Positions 1 through 14,587 of a DNA stretch of 64,000 nucleotides are shown in pieces (the first letter of the stretch is position 1; every line of letters begins with the position of its first letter). Origin of the DNA: Fistularia commersonii (lineage: Eukaryota; Chordata; Actinopteri; Syngnathiformes; Fistulariidae); NCBI GenBank assembly GCA_037954325.1, contig JBBMNZ010000009.1:13777001-13841000 (forward strand), in the 5' to 3' direction. The notes under the pieces were generated by a model. It was not told the origin of the DNA, did not search any database, and saw nothing but the letters and a program-made list of their open reading frames with translations. The position numbers and the translations under genes are program-made.

Positions 1-413
1 CTAAATACTTGACAGCAGTAGGAACTAAACATTGTCACAATGATTATACTTTGCAATTCTGAAAGGGGTCACCCAACTCTTGTCACACAAGACTAACCCA
101 GCGGAACACATTGTCAGTGTTCAGGTCAAACATTGACTCCTCTTATGTTTTTGCTGAAAACAAAATTAGCATTAATTTTTTTCCAACTGGAAACTGAGTG
201 ACCGCTGGCATTTATCGATTATTACGTCGTCAAACTGAGATCAAGAGAATGTCCGTATTGACTTCCTACACTCTTTCAGCACAAGCATTAAGACCAGCAA
301 AGGTCTTTTGGAGGTTTTGGGTTAGGGGAAATGGTAGTGTCTTCAGCCAGGAAATTACCCTCTTCCTCATGTTACTTCCTTTTCAGAGGGTCATCGGGAA
401 GGTCGAGTCACAC

Positions 414-414
<1 letters not shown>

Positions 415-444
<30 letters not shown>
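415..444. repeat. (TG)n microsatellite
   Basis: Fifteen uninterrupted TG units. It lies in presumed CERT1 intron sequence. Confidence 0.95.
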
Positions 445-446
<2 letters not shown>

Positions 447-1933
447 AAACAATGACCTCATAAGTGTTGTTCCTCTGTGAGGCTTGTTGATCAGTCTCTC
501 CCTCTCTTTTCCCTTTCTCTTTCACCGTTATTCCAGTGAGTCACTGTTTCCCTTGCTCGAGCCAAACTGATCCTATTTTGGTGTCAAGATTTTGTGGAAA
601 GATGGTCCTTACTATTTAGAGTTCCATCGGAGTGGATTCTTCAACTTTGCGGTTAAAAAGTATCTTCCCCCAGACCAGTAGCTTGTGATAAATGTAGATT
701 GTGTTGAAGCAATTTATTTATATTTACCAAACTTCTGATTCTACATACTTGTGATGACTTTAATGAGGAACTGTGACACTTCCTTAGTTTTGTCTTCCTC
801 CTTTGGTGAATTAAGTTTTAATTTTATGTTTTCAAACATTTTAGCTCTTATCTAAATTCTTCTTATTTCTAGGGTATTTTAGAGCACTTCACATTCATAT
901 TTTTTTTTAGGTATGTCTAGTCAGACTTAAGGTTCTATTAATAATATTTTTGTTTTTTTCTCTCATCAATAAGGAGCAGTTAGGGCGTGTCTTCCAGTTT
1001 CAGCCAAATTCCATGTAACTTTAAGGCTTAGTATTTCTTTTATCTATTCTATCTCTTTTAATAGGACTGGAAAAAACGTCTGTGCTCTCTTGAAGTTTCA
1101 GCATTATTACCTAATCTTTCAGTGTACCTTTTATATTGTGACATGGGGTATTTTTTCATCTCTGCCAATCATGGATGTAGAGCAAACAGTACTCCTTGAA
1201 GTGTTTGACATTCATTATCTGGGTACCAATATTTATTCCTCTTCAGTAATATTTATAGTTCGTTTATAGAGACACAGTAAGTGGTCAATCAGTGCATCTT
1301 CCCCTTATTCAACTTGTCATCAAGTATTAACAAAATAATTCATGTTTTTTTTCTCCATATTTTACTTCAACAAAACAACAGAAAAATTTACTCTGCATCA
1401 ACTCTGAGTAGTTTTACTTCATTGTCTTTTAATTTTCCTTCCATTACACACCTTAACTCTCCCTGTGTCCCCTTTTGCACCGTAGGCACATTGTGCAGTT
1501 CTGAGAATGTTTTCAGGAACGTGGCTGTTCCAGGGACCAAGGACCTTGGTTCTTGGAATCATTTTTGCGCCTTCTCTAAGGCATGGTCTTTTTATCGTTC
1601 CATAGGAAATTACGTAGTCAGTTCATGAGTCACTAAATAGATGACATTGGTGCGTGGTGATTGGTCGAACCGATAAGCCACGCCCATTACCAGATACTTC
1701 TTGGAGACTGCTGGATGCCATCTTTAATAACTATTGTGGTCACTGGTCAGCTGTTTTCTTGGACTTGCGACGAAATGGACTGATGACGAGGTCCAAACTC
1801 TACAGGCCTGCAGCGTCACAGGGGTGTTTTATGGACTTGCAGCAGAACAGAAACATTTTGGCCAAAATGAGTACAAAGTTAACAAATTGCAGGGTTTTTC
1901 ACACTGCGAAGCAGTACTATTGATAGTCTATGG

Positions 1934-2427
1934 CAGGGGTGGGCAAACTTTTTGGCTCAGGTGCCGGATTGACTTTAAAATTTGACAGACAGCGCAAGAT
2001 ATGATACATATTAAAAAAAACGTATTTGTTAATATCGGACTCGTCTGACATTTGTCTGACAATTGCTTTGAAAATGAAACCAGTTTGGTTTTGAAGGCTT
2101 TGACGTTTGTTTGCATTTCATGCACAAACTGTTTTTTTCCTCGTAGCTTTACGTAGCTTTACATAGCTTCCAGCTTATTCATGTGTGTCAGTATGTCCAC
2201 AGTAAAGGCTAAATCACAGAGCTAATCTGTGTCATTCAGCTCAGGAAAATTCTCAAGTGTTCTCAAGTAGCTCCAAAAATGAAATAATCTCCTGTTAGAG
2301 CTCCCACATTCATTGATCCAATTATTCAACCATTCACATCAAGTATGAATTCTGTACTTTTGGCTGGCCGTATTAAGAAGACCAACGGGCCAGATGTGGC
2401 CTGCGAGCCGTAGTTTGCCCACTCCTG
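1934..2427 (-). mobile_element. Non-autonomous hAT element with 8-bp TSD
   Basis: The element begins CAGGGGTGGGCAAACT and ends in the inverted counterpart AGTTTGCCCACTCCTG. It is flanked by gtctatgg (1926-1933) and ggctatgg (2428-2435), an 8-bp target-site duplication with one mismatch, as expected for the hAT superfamily. On the minus strand a decayed transposase segment can be read (MHEMQTNVKAFKTKLVSFSK), which resembles the region after the DLAFL.D motif in Charlie/GTF2IRD2-like hAT transposases. The same family occurs in the opposite orientation at 43263-43724. Confidence 0.88.
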
Positions 2428-4016
2428 GGCTATGGTTTTTATGCCCACCATGCAGAACATGAATACTTCGCTCTTCATGTTGTTTGTGTCATCTTCCTCT
2501 TTTTGGTGGTGTTTTTTTGAGTGTGGTGCTTACAGTACATTGTGATGGTTATGTTACACTTCTGTCACACCGGTTCCTTATCAGCTGCGCAAAAGCAAAA
2601 CTAAAAGGTTGGACGAGGATAGTTTTCAGGCTCAGAACTTCTGCCTCAACCTTCCTCTGCTGGATTGTTCTCTACTCTGTTGTCTCAAGACTCTGCTAAT
2701 CTCAAGCCCAGTGTGGGTTCTCATTCTTCAGCTCTGCTCACCGGTTTACCCAAAATCCTTAGATATTGTTCCCTCATCTCACCAGCTACTACTAAAACAT
2801 CCCTTCAGGGGTGAAAACACTCCTTGATTTGCAGAATCAATTCATTTTTTCTATATTCAGCATCTTAATGTTCCTACTTCAGCATTTATTCTACTTTAAC
2901 TTTTTAGTTAGTTAGTTAGTTTTGGTGAGCCCTCTACCGACCAATGCCTATGATTTGTCTGTGTTTTGTTAGGAAAATTGCTCTGATTTTGTATTCCAAC
3001 ATCCACAATCAATTTGTTATTATGAATATCATAATGTCGTCAAATGCAGTAGTCATAACATATGCCCCCATGTTCTCCACTGAATTTTATTGTGAAAACA
3101 AGGCAATTTGTCTCAACCCTAAATGCAGTTATCAGGTAAGTTAGAAAAAAATGGTTGACTCACCCAGTAAACCTAATTTAATAAACAGCTGGTTTTAGTT
3201 TCAACAGCCACCTTAAGCTTACGTGCAGTTGGATTCTGAAGCCAGACACGAGCAGGTTCCCCTCTGAACGGATCAAGGGAAATGAAATGAAGCTTTTAGA
3301 GCGGTCTAATCAAAATCCTGACTCAAATCCATATGAGACCTCTTACAGGAAGTACACGCTCGGTGGGTAAAGAAAAACAAACAAAAAAACCCTCCGGTGT
3401 GGCAGAAACCAAAACCTTCTGCAAAGAAGAGTGGGAAAAATTCCTCCACGCTGTAGCAGGCTTACTGTCTGGCATCACAAAGGTTTGGCAGCAGATATCT
3501 CTGCCAAAGGGGGCACAAGAGTTTCCAAGAACTTTTCCCCATGTATATACACAGCTTTGTGAATACTGTAAAATCAATGAAGTAATAATTTCAGAGCTGT
3601 CTGTAGCTTACATTATAGTCATTGAGATGGTCAGAAACATTTACATGCAATAAATAGGCAAAAGTAAGTCAAAGTAGGTAGAAGCATGTACTATTTCAGG
3701 CCAGTTGGAGTGTTTGGAGTGTTGAAATTTTTTGTGGTGAGATTCTTGCAGAATCCAAGCTCATACAATTTCAGTAGTATCCTGCATCTTTTAAGGTATT
3801 TCCTGGCTTATTTTCTTCATAAATTTTTGGTTGGGTTTTAAGTACCCCTCCACCCTCGTCTTAGAGCGATTTTAATTTTATCCCTACTTTATAGATAATT
3901 TCACCTTTCAACCGTGAATGCCTATGTCTTGTAGTTTTATCCCCCCTGAAATCCCAATTTTACCGCGAACCTCACTGAAAATCGACAAATAATTAGCAGT
4001 AGCACAAGATTGGACA

Positions 4017-4235
4017 TGTACAGAGGAGAGATAGTAAATATGTTGGTTGATGGATGCTGTGGTTGAAACTGTCATGCAGGATGTTTAGAAGGAGATTAAA
4101 GAGGCGATTCAGGGTGGAGTTAAAGAAGTGTGAAGTTAATCAGTGTGAGAGAAGAGGATGCAGAGAATAGGTTTAGATGGAGGCAGATGATTTGCTGTGG
4201 CGACCTCTGAAAGGAAAGAAAAAGGAACTTGAGTG
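4017..4235 (+). mobile_element. 5'-truncated non-LTR retrotransposon tail
   Basis: The sequence matches, with many substitutions, the end of the retrotransposon ORF at 27575-28175: 'agaggagagatagtaaatatg' region, then the tail with gatttgctgtggcgacc near 4190. It is a 5'-truncated copy of the same family and orientation. No intact frame remains. Confidence 0.65.
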
Positions 4236-6293
4236 ATCTGCATCTTGATGTAGACGTCAAAATTATGCTTACAATTTTCCATTGCAAAGAAAATCCGTAA
4301 AACTGAATTAGACTTTTTTTGATCTATAACAATATATAGCCAAGGTATAAGGACAATAAATCAATCCACAGGAAACCCTCACAAATGTCTGATGTGAGTC
4401 AGCCAGTGTCCTTGTGTTTGGACTTGAGCTGTCCAGGTTTGAGCCTGAGTGAACCCTGTAAGTGCAAGAGTGCACCACTCATCTCCCTGTCAACTCACTG
4501 ACATAACACAACTTTGGCTTTATTATCACAACGCTTTATTTAGTGCGTTACTGTTTACACTGCCCAATTAATGTACTCTTTATCTGAATTACATCGGGTG
4601 GAGTTGGTCGGCAGGAACAATCAATAAAGTGGAAGTATAATGTCTTTCCTCAAAACAGGTTATTGATTCAATTCAAAGCATCAGTAACTTTGTCTATGAA
4701 ACCCGCATTCAAGTTAGCTAATTCCTGTCTAAAACACTACAGGTCCTCAGCCCTTCCTGAAGAAGGACTTCTGTTTGTATGTCGTGAACACACTGAGGCA
4801 ATGTCCGCAGACGTGCAAGATGACCTGCAGCTAATGTAGGAAGGGGTAGAGGACTCGTTCGTGCGCACACACACGCACGGGCACACACACACACAAGCCT
4901 GCCTTTCCCAGCTGTTCACAACACACGGGATGGCTATAAGGAACAAGATATGTCCATAAAAGGACACTTATCTGCCAATTGTCTTTTAGGATAGTATTTC
5001 ACATGGATGTAGTTTCTCAGTGACATACATCCTTTAGATGTGTTTTTTCTCTTTTTTTTATGTGTGCATGTTAATTCACCCATCCAAAAAATGCATTTAT
5101 TCCTTTAAATGTCGCAGTTCAAACATCTGATCGTTCCTCTCTCAGATGAAGGCAGGGAAAAAACAGATGTGAAAACATAGGGGAGTATTTGAACTGACCG
5201 GTCTGCGTGACCAGCATGGCCGACATCTTCTGATTTGAGGAGCACGAAAAACATTTTGACACATCAAAAAACAAATTCGTTCCATTCGTATTCATTTGCA
5301 GTCCTGGCAGGATCATAGCTGGACGACAAAGAATGTGGTTGTGAAATTCAAGGGACAAAACTTCAATGTCAGCCCAAACCCAACCTTTTGATTTTATTCA
5401 CTGGAAACATCTGCCCTTGATATTGTGTTGTTTTCCTTTGTCAAGTAACCAGAATGTAATGACTTCAAGGTGTCCAAGCAGCAGTGTCCATGCAACATGT
5501 CCTTTTGATGCTGACATTTAGTTTTTTTTGTTGTTTTTTTTTATGTTTGGTTTAGCTTTTTTTTTTACATCTAACTCCTGCTGTTGAATTCTAATCTTTT
5601 TCAGTGTAGAACCAAGAGTAGACATTGTTTTGCAAATTCTGTTTTATTTTTTTTTACTTTATGTCCATTTGTTTACGGTACACCTGCTTGTGTCAACCAA
5701 AGGAAACACTTGAATAACAAGTACAGAAAAAAAACTCATTGTTATATCATGCACAATTCAAACAAACTACCAAAGCTAACGCACTATAATGCCGTTAATC
5801 TGGAATTACTCACTTGTGGCTATTGGTACTTGAAACACTACTTGTTGCATCACACATGGTCCTCTGGTTGAGGAAAGCATGTCAGACCATTGCATAAACC
5901 CATTGTCCTCATCAGAGGCCTTTTCTTTAATGATGGATGTAGAAATATGTTGTGTCATTAAAATGCAGCTTTGCATTTATATTGAAAGAAAAGGATTCTT
6001 CAAATGTAAAACTGCTAAATGGCACCTCACCATAAGTTTATTTGTCAACAGCCTAGACTGACATGCTTAATTGGGAGTAGCCTGCAAACTGTGTTGCTGC
6101 TGCAAATACAGCTGTTCACTAAAACGATCCTCCTCGAACCGTTCAGTGAAGTGAAATTTAAGTGCTGCCTGGAAAAAAGGACAAAGAGCTGCTGGGCTGC
6201 TCTGGATGTCTGTGTTGTCTGTGTTTCCATTCATCAAAGCCAACTGACTAACAGCAACATTAACTAATTCTGCCTAAATTGTTGCCCAAATAC

Positions 6294-6326
6294 TCTGTCT
6301 GATTTTTAAGTGAAAAATCAGACAGA
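6294..6326. repeat. Perfect 14-bp inverted repeat (hairpin)
   Basis: The arms 6294-6307 and 6313-6326 are perfectly complementary around a 5-nt loop (aagtg). The right arm continues into sequence resembling the interior of the hAT element at 1934-2427 (tcagatgagtccgatatta), so this may be the edge of a transposon fragment reaching to about 6420. Confidence 0.8.
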
Positions 6327-6870
6327 TGTCAAATGTCAGATGAGTCCGATATTATCAAATTTTTTATTTTTTTTTAATTTTTTTTTTATATGCTGGTTTT
6401 TGAGTTAAATTTTTTTAATTTGTTTAATCCATGTAATATTCTACTTAATTTTGAGTAATTTCCTGCTGCCAATACACATCACACTACAAATGACCATGAT
6501 CACGGCAACGTAATATCTATCCAACAGATGTTTCCAAAAAAAAAAAAAAATCTGCCAAGTGAATTTAAAAGTGTGGCTCGGAAAAAAGTGGACTCTAGAC
6601 TGCAATGCATGCATTTGTGTTGTCCATGTACTATTAGTCAAAGCCAAGTCACTAACAGATTGTGACCCGCTGTGTGAGTAGATTAACTGTGTGCTCTGTC
6701 ATTTTAATCACTGCTCTCATTGCTGAGGGACCTTTCACACATTGCCATGAAAATAAAGAGAGTTTCCATATCTGACTCTTAGAACACTTGTCATGTTGTT
6801 GTTACTAGGCTGCTGACTGTGGATCTAATGCATATGTTTATTCAGGTGTGTCTATTTTTTTTTTGTTTAG

Positions 6871-6987
6871 CCTCATGAATTTGACGAGTGCCGGCTTGAC
6901 ATCAGTGTGAACGACAGCGTCTGGTACCTCAGAGCTCAAGACCCTGAGCACAGGCACCTCTGGATTGACTCCATCGAGCTGCACAGA
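6871..6987 (+). CDS. cert1: CERT1 exon: C-terminal half of PH domain
   Basis: 39 codons, PHEFDECRLDISVNDSVWYL onward, bounded by tttgtttag and GTAAGT. It matches human residues 78-116, including the Trp of the final PH-domain helix (LWIDSIE). It is the first CERT1 exon visible. The following intron is about 3.5 kb. Confidence 0.96.
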
Positions 6988-9557
6988 GTAAGTCATGCAA
7001 AAAGAAATCACTGTCACATTTGCTCCAAATAGGCATGGCACATATGTGACTTGTGCTGTTTCATTGTGCGTTTCTGTGTGTGTTTTGTGTTTCTATGGTT
7101 TTGTGTGTGTGTGTTTCAATCAGAATGTAAGAGAAGGGAGACGAGACAAAGGCGGAGTCCAGGGCACAGTAATCATCCCTCCACCACTGGTGCGTTCGTT
7201 AACCGGAATCTTGATGGTTTAGTGCCACACATGTAGGAGTGTGTGCTTATTCGTGTAAAACTGTGTTTGTTTAGTTTACGAAATGCACTAAACAGATGTG
7301 TGGTTAGTTTTTCAGTTGTAGCCGCTTGCTGCTCTTGCATGTGTTGAAGAAAGGCTTTTATCTCTCAGCCAAGAGATATGTCATCCTTGGACTATAGTTG
7401 GCCTGGGATTTTTGCTTAATCCCTCTTCTATCACACACACATTTAACCCTTGGCCAACTCCCAAGAGGGTTAGTAAACTTACCAGGACAGCACAACCAAA
7501 AGGCAGCTGATCTAATCTGAAGTCACTGTGGGGAGCCTTTAAAAAGGTGGTTAAGCATCCCTGGAAGAGAGTTAAGCCTATCCAATAGATCACAAACGAA
7601 TGTCTCTCCAACAGTTAAAAAAACAAATATAGGATCCTGTTACGAATGCCAGCTGTTTCCTAACGGACTTCTACACAATATAAATTTGTAATAATTCATT
7701 CTAAAACATGGCTATAAACTACCTGCACAGGACAAGTCGCAAAAAAAAATAAAAATCAAACTACCCATTGTAAGTTCTTAGGGGGATATAAAAGTAAAGT
7801 AGCAGCCATTGTGTTCAATGAGTGTGAAGAACAAAGGAAATCCCTGCTGCTACGTACAAAACAATGGAGAAAGCTACTTCATATTTGTTTTTGTAGGGCA
7901 CAATTTGGGTGTTTCTGCCTCTTTATTTCAGAGCTGTACGTGCAACTGTACAGCTGCAAATTATTCCTCGGTGCATACATCATGGTTCTAAATGTCCTAG
8001 CAACTGTCAAATAGTGTTTACAACTGTTTGCTTGGAGGTCAGGACGTTTCAAAGAAAATCCACATACTGTATGTAAACATAGAAAAGGCGAAATCTGCTG
8101 CCATGGCTTCATCCTCCCTAATCAGAGTGCTAGTTTCTTTTCCCGTAGCTTGGGAATCCCCTCACATCACAACCCCCCCCATCACCGCCCCCCGGAGCCA
8201 CCATGACTCAGAGCAGAGAGTGCACACGCGCTCGCGCACACACATACACATGCGCCCGCACGCATGCACACACATGCCATCCCACCCACAATGAGTCACG
8301 GCTGAAAGCTCATCTTCTTAGACAGCCTGTTTGCTGGCTCCTCAAGCTGATGATATTACTCACTGGCCAACATCACCAGGGAAACACAACAACAGCACGG
8401 TTGAACCAGGCATCTATAACTGTCATCTCTAGGACACTATCTTTGTCACCGAGGTGTGCCAGTTATGTATTTTATGACAGAGTGACGGTAAAAGTGACGG
8501 GATGCTGATATGAAAGGTGCCTTTTTATGGTCATTTTTATCATGTTTTTTTTTAATCTCTTCATGAATTTGCCTCATCGCTTGTTTTTATTCATTTTTTT
8601 GTTATCAGGGCAGTGCCAAGTTTGAAACCTCTTGTTGCTGTGTGTGAACACACGTGTACATACTAGATATGGCTCTGTATCCATATTTTGTCCCTGCAAT
8701 GATGTACCCTACATTTTTTTTGTATCCAAAATTGTGATACATGATATAATGTTGTAACCCACTATGACATTTTTTTCCATTTACTAATCACTTTGCTCTT
8801 CTGCAAATTAAAATGATTTTGAATTCTTGAATTAAAATTCACCTTAAAAAAAATCTCAATAAAACTCATCCAAAGCAGTAACCAATTACCTTTTTATCAG
8901 ATAGCTTGTAATTTGCAAAGACACTGCCTCTTAAAATGAGCTTGAAACTATGTGAGAATGACCAGCAAATTATCTGAAAACCAAAACTACAACGGGCTGC
9001 AGTTTTGTAGAATGGAGTTGAATATTACAAATTGCATGAATTTAATCAGAAAGCAGTTATAAAAAAATTACACATTTAGAAAAATGGGGAAAAAAAAAGC
9101 CCAAACGATAAATAAACCCATATTCACTTATTGAATATCAATTTATTTCTAATATCACCACCCTTTCATTGACATTTGAATCGATAAATCAGATTCAAAT
9201 GACACTGGCAACTTCACTGAGTTGCCAGAGTGAAGACTCAACAGAGTTGACTTATTTGCATTGAGAATCACAGGTGTGATTTTCATATTATTTTATATAA
9301 CCAGATGAGGTATCTGAGGTGTATGTTGAAAACAAGGCTCAGCAATATCTCTGAATATACGGTATATTTTGTTATCTCCTATCTCACAGGCATGATTCTG
9401 GGGTTCTGTGGCTGGGACTCGGGCACAGATTTCCTCCGTTCCTTTCTGATCTAATCACTCACTGCAGCCGTTTGCTTAAGTTGGTTTGCCTCCTGTCATC
9501 GGTCTGAGATACGCTATCAGCGCAGAGTTGGTCGGTGGCAGAATGTTGGCTAAAGGG

Positions 9558-9589
<32 letters not shown>

Positions 9590-12500
9590 CCTCTCAGCTC
9601 CATGCGAAGCAGGCAGTTACTCCTGGTCATTGACCAATAGTAACCTCCATCTACCTCTTGCTAAACCAGTCACGTGCACTGACTTCTACTGCCCCCAGTG
9701 GTAGGAAGGTAGACGTTTTTCTTAAAGGGGCCGGGGGTACTGGCAGCAGCTGTGTTGTGTTGTTGCACAAGCCTTTCCTCCCCGCTCTGTCTCACCAGCT
9801 ATTTTAAGGGCTGGGATGTTATGTAACAGGGAAAGGGGGAACCACTCAAGAGTTACAGGAATCGAGCTTGTGTGTCATTTGCGTTGCCGTGGTTACAAAA
9901 TCTGTGTCGTACTAGCTTGCTGTTTCTGTGTCTCTCCCGAATGCTTATCTCATTTTTACCAGTTGTTTAGAAATCTTTGTTTCAAAACAGCTTAAGGCAT
10001 TTACCAGCAGAAAATTAATATAAGCTTTTAGATGTTTTTGGAAATTAATAACAATTCTAACTGTGTGTTTTGTGGTTTTCTGCTGAGGGAGCCTTTTCGC
10101 TTAGTTAAATTTTGGTTTCAATATGAAATAGCTAATCTTACGTAAAGCCCTCAAATTTTAGAGTCTGATCTTTTACCAATCAAATCTTTGCTATATTACT
10201 TGTAGTTTTCAATCACCTTTTGTCCCCACTGAATTGATGTTATAGTACCTCTATGATATATGAAATGGACAATTGAATTCTCAGAAAAAGACGATTCTGC
10301 AAAGTTTCAAAACTTTATCTGAATCCTTTAAAAAAATAAAAAGGTGGCAATAGTGAATTGAAACTGATTAATTAATCAGCCGTAGTTGTGGCTTTTGCTG
10401 TGCAGTTTGTCCAAAGTAAACCATTGTATCCAGTGATGATCACTGACACGTCTTATAGAGCTGGACTGACTCTTCTTGCTCGTCCCTCAGACCGACTCCG
10501 GATATGGCTCCGAGTCCAGTCTGCGCAGACATGGCTCCATGTTGTCCCTCACGTCGGCCGCCAGCGGCTACTCAGCAACCTCCACATCCTCCTTCAAGGT
10601 GAACATGTTGGCCGTCTGCTCGACGTGAATGAGTGCACCCCGTGTTCTAACAACCTCTCCCCTTATGTCCAGAAGGGTCACAGTCTGAGAGAGAAGCTGG
10701 CCGAGATGGAAACGTTCCGGGACATTCTGTGCAGGCAGGTGGACACGCTGCAGAAGTACTTCGACAGCTGTGCTGACGGAGTGTCAAAGGACGAACTGCA
10801 GAGGGACAAGAGTAAGGAGCTCACTCATTAATTTAATCAAAACTGACATGATTCAACACACAGCCAGTTTCCAAATTATTCAGATAGTAAACAAAAGGAC
10901 AGGCTTTTCCCTTTCATCCACATCCATGAACTTTAGTGTTGAAAACAGGTTTTTAGTTTTTGTTTAATTTGATCTCAATTTCTTAATTTCAATTCAGTTT
11001 TCAGGTCATGTGATAGTAAGTTTATTTTTTTCTATAATTTTATCCAATCTTTTAAGACATTAAGGCTTAAAAAAAAAATATATATATATATATATAAACA
11101 TATGTATGTGTTTGTGTTTGTAGACCAGCAAGTCGCAACACATGAAAAAGACTTGCAGCGCCCTCTTGTGTTTGCCTCTTAAAAGATGTTGACTTGATAC
11201 AGGGATCAACAGCTAGTCTGCTCCACACTGCAGATGTTTGACTACTTGTGGACAGTGTTGTACATGTTAGTGACCATTTGGTTAAAAATAAACACTACAG
11301 CAGTATTACCTCCCTGCAGGAGTTGCAGGCAGAAAAGTTTGAATGCAGAGAAGTGAAAATTAAAAAAAAATAAAAATAATGGCTGATTAAAAAAAAAAAC
11401 TAAACAAAAAAAAAAAAGCAATTATCCCTAGAGCTGAGAACCCTGTCGTTCCTTTGTTCCTTTATAAGATGTGTGGAAGTGGGTCCTTAGTTCGTTTACT
11501 GTGACTCAGACACCAGTTATTCTGTTAAACTCAGCCCTCCACCCCTCTCGCCTCCCGGCTGGCTGAACATTAGCCGATGCAGCCTGCGCCGGGCGCCCCG
11601 TGGACGATAGTGCCGAATGAAGACCTGCTATTGTTCTGCTGGCCTCGCTCCGTGCGCTCTCTCCCTCTCTATCCCTCACCCTCCGCGTTCCGAAGATGAA
11701 ACAGGTCAATTGTCGCAGTGTCTGCCGCTGAGAGTTATGTCAGTGCTAGGGATTGGGACGCTGCGCCTATCCCAACTACCCTCACATCAGTGGTTCTCTG
11801 TAACTGTTTTTATACTTTCACATCTTCCCTGAACCTTTGCTTACCCTTTTCTCTCTCCCTCTGTTCCCCCTCAGTCGTGGAGGACGATGAGGACGACTTC
11901 CCCAACACCCGAACAGATGGGGAGTTTCTTCACAACAACAACGGCAGCAAAGAAAAATGTAAGTGCATGCGATTTTTTTAATTGCTTCAAATTTATACAC
12001 AGCCTAAATTATTTTCTATTCCTTTCGAACAGTCCCGACTGCCCAAATAAAGCTGACGACAAGTATTATGTTGGGAAATAAGAGTGACTTGATCAGTCCT
12101 GGAAAGCATTCAAATCCTTAATTTTATTTTAACGGGAGACTTCATCCCATGTTCTCAGGGATGATCTCGAGCACTTTCTAACTTTACATTTACAACTTTG
12201 TTCAAATGTCCCTGAAAACAAAACGATCTTTCCAATAATGACCGGGAATGCTAGCTAGCAATATAACCAGGAAAAAGAAAGGTTAAAATTACCTGAAAAT
12301 TAACAAGACATGACCAGTTTTTTTAGCTGTAACGTGTGTTTAGATACTGCATCGAAAATTATACGGAACTATTTTGATAATAACTAAATAAAAGTATGTG
12401 AGGAAAAAAAGGGGTATTGAAAATATAACCGTAAATGCCTGAAAAGATAAATAAATAAATAAATAAATGGATGGGGGGTAGAAACGATCTGATCTTTACA

Positions 12501-12914
12501 ACATTAATGGTGAGCCCAGCAACGCAACTGTTAGCACTTCTGCCTCACAGCAAAAAAGGTCTGGTTTGACTCCAAAAGAGGACCTTTCTGTGTGGATGTA
12601 TGTATATGTATGTACAGGATATGTATATATGTATGTGTATGTGTGTATATACATATATACATGCACCGTATATGTATATATACACATATATATATATATA
12701 CGTGCGTGCGTGTGTGTGTGTATATATATTTATACGTGTATATATACACGTGTGTGTGTGTATATACATCTATATTTATATAAACGTGTATATATATACA
12801 CGTGTGTATATATGTATGTATATATACATGTGTGTGTATATACGTATGTATATATACATATATATACATGTGTGTGTATATACGTATGTATGTATATATA
12901 TATATATACATGTC

Positions 12915-12990
<76 letters not shown>

Positions 12991-14547
12991 GGCATATATA
13001 CATATGTATTTATATATGTGTATGTATGTATGTAAAATTCAATTACAAGTGAGGAAACAAGATCGGCTAAAGGGGGACGTTTCCATCCCGCTGGGATTAA
13101 TGTTTGTAAGCAGGTGAATGAAGACAAGTGACTTGTTCAAGGCCTTGAATGTCTTTTGTCCAAAGTTCAGCAGTGACTCTATTACCCCCCCTCCCCCCTC
13201 TGTCTCCAGTGTTCCAGCCACTGAACCCCAAAGAGATCAACGGCATTGACTTCAAGGGGGAAGCCATCACCTTCAAAGCCACCACCGCCGGGATACTGGC
13301 CACGCTGTCACACTGCATCGACCTGATGGTGAAGAGAGAGGACAGCTGGCAGAAGAGACTCGACAAGGTGCCATGTGCTTCCTGCAGGGGTTTGGCACAT
13401 CTAGTAGCGGGATCAGGGAATCAATTTTAGTCTCATTTAAGTAATAAATATCTCATAGAAAATACCATATTAAGTGGAATGTTAGAAAACCTTTCAGCCT
13501 TACCAACCCAAACACTCAAAATCTTGTAAGCTAAGCGGGCTGCGACCTGTTCTTTTACTCGGATTGGAGACCAACTAGGAATCACAAGAGCCTTAAACTC
13601 GTCAAGGGGCATGGCTCAGGTTGCAAGGCTGCCTTGGAACCAAACATTCCAGGTTTGATTCCCCAGCTCCTCCTATCGTTGTCTGCTGAGGTGTTATCAA
13701 GCAAGACTCTCCCTAACTTGCTCATTAGGTGCTTGCTACTAATGGGTCATTCATGATGGTTTAACTGTAGAGTATGTCCTGCAAGGGTTTAATAAAGTGT
13801 AAAAATAAATAAATACATGAAAATAGTAGTAATAATAATCACCAAAATTTCTAGATGTGCCAAAAATGTGAATAGCTAGATGAATAAAGATTGAACGTTT
13901 TACTTGAGGGTGAGGATACAGAAAGTAGGGTTAGATGGAGGAGCCAAAAGAATAACATGATTTGGGGATGTGGGGGACCTGGGCATCACAAAATAAATGA
14001 GATGGAAGACCAAAGGTTTCGGGGGAAACCCCTAATGGATGGTAACAAACACCGCTTGTCTGCAGGAGATGGAGAAGAGGCGGAGGATTGAGGAGAGCTA
14101 CAAATCTGCCCTGAATGACTTGAAGAAGAAATCTCACTTCGGGGGCCCGGATTATGAGGTGACCTCATTGTCGAAATAACCTCAGATTACAAAAAAAATC
14201 CCATATAGGTGTTGTCTCTGAACTGACTGACCAGGAAACTGACCCTCATCCAACAGGAGGGTCCGAACAGCCTCATTAACGAGGACGAATTTTTCGATGC
14301 GGTGGAAGCCGCCCTGGACCGGCAGGATAAAATAGAGGAGCAGGTGAGGGTGGAGATGAATGGAAGAATATTATCTCCGGCTCTTACAGGAAGTGAAACC
14401 AAATGTCTCGCTGTTTGTCCCGAGTAGTCTCAGACAGAGAAGGCAAGAATCCAGAGATCCAGTCCAGTGCCTCCTGGGGATGTCTATTCAACCACCGGCT
14501 CACACAGGTTCTCTGACAAGGTCTGTCCCACCTGAGAGAGCGACACA

Positions 14548-14587
<40 letters not shown>

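Larger units (their letters stand above)
1..6870 (+). other. CERT1 upstream intron(s), no exon found
   Basis: This stretch precedes the first recognisable CERT1 exon and is presumed to be intron. I looked for the N-terminal part of the protein (start codon, first half of the PH domain) and did not find it. What is present: a GT microsatellite near 415, a complete hAT remnant at 1934-2427, a retrotransposon tail near 4017-4235, a hairpin at 6294-6326 and a short hAT-like fragment after it. The rest is AT-rich sequence in which I see nothing. Open frames here carry no recognisable protein. Confidence 0.6.

Noticed and set aside
1281..1628. Open frame of 115 codons on the + strand
   Set aside because: AT-rich, hydrophobic chance frame without homology or splice context.
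1..6870. Missing N-terminal CERT1 exons
   Set aside because: I searched all frames for the start and the first half of the PH domain and found nothing that matches, so no exon is reported.
12531..13127. Long overlapping open frames of Tyr/Ile/His/Thr or Cys/Val
   Set aside because: They are translations of TA/TG microsatellite; the same holds for frames at 30268-30876, 47516-48014, 55941-56519 and 60099-60434.
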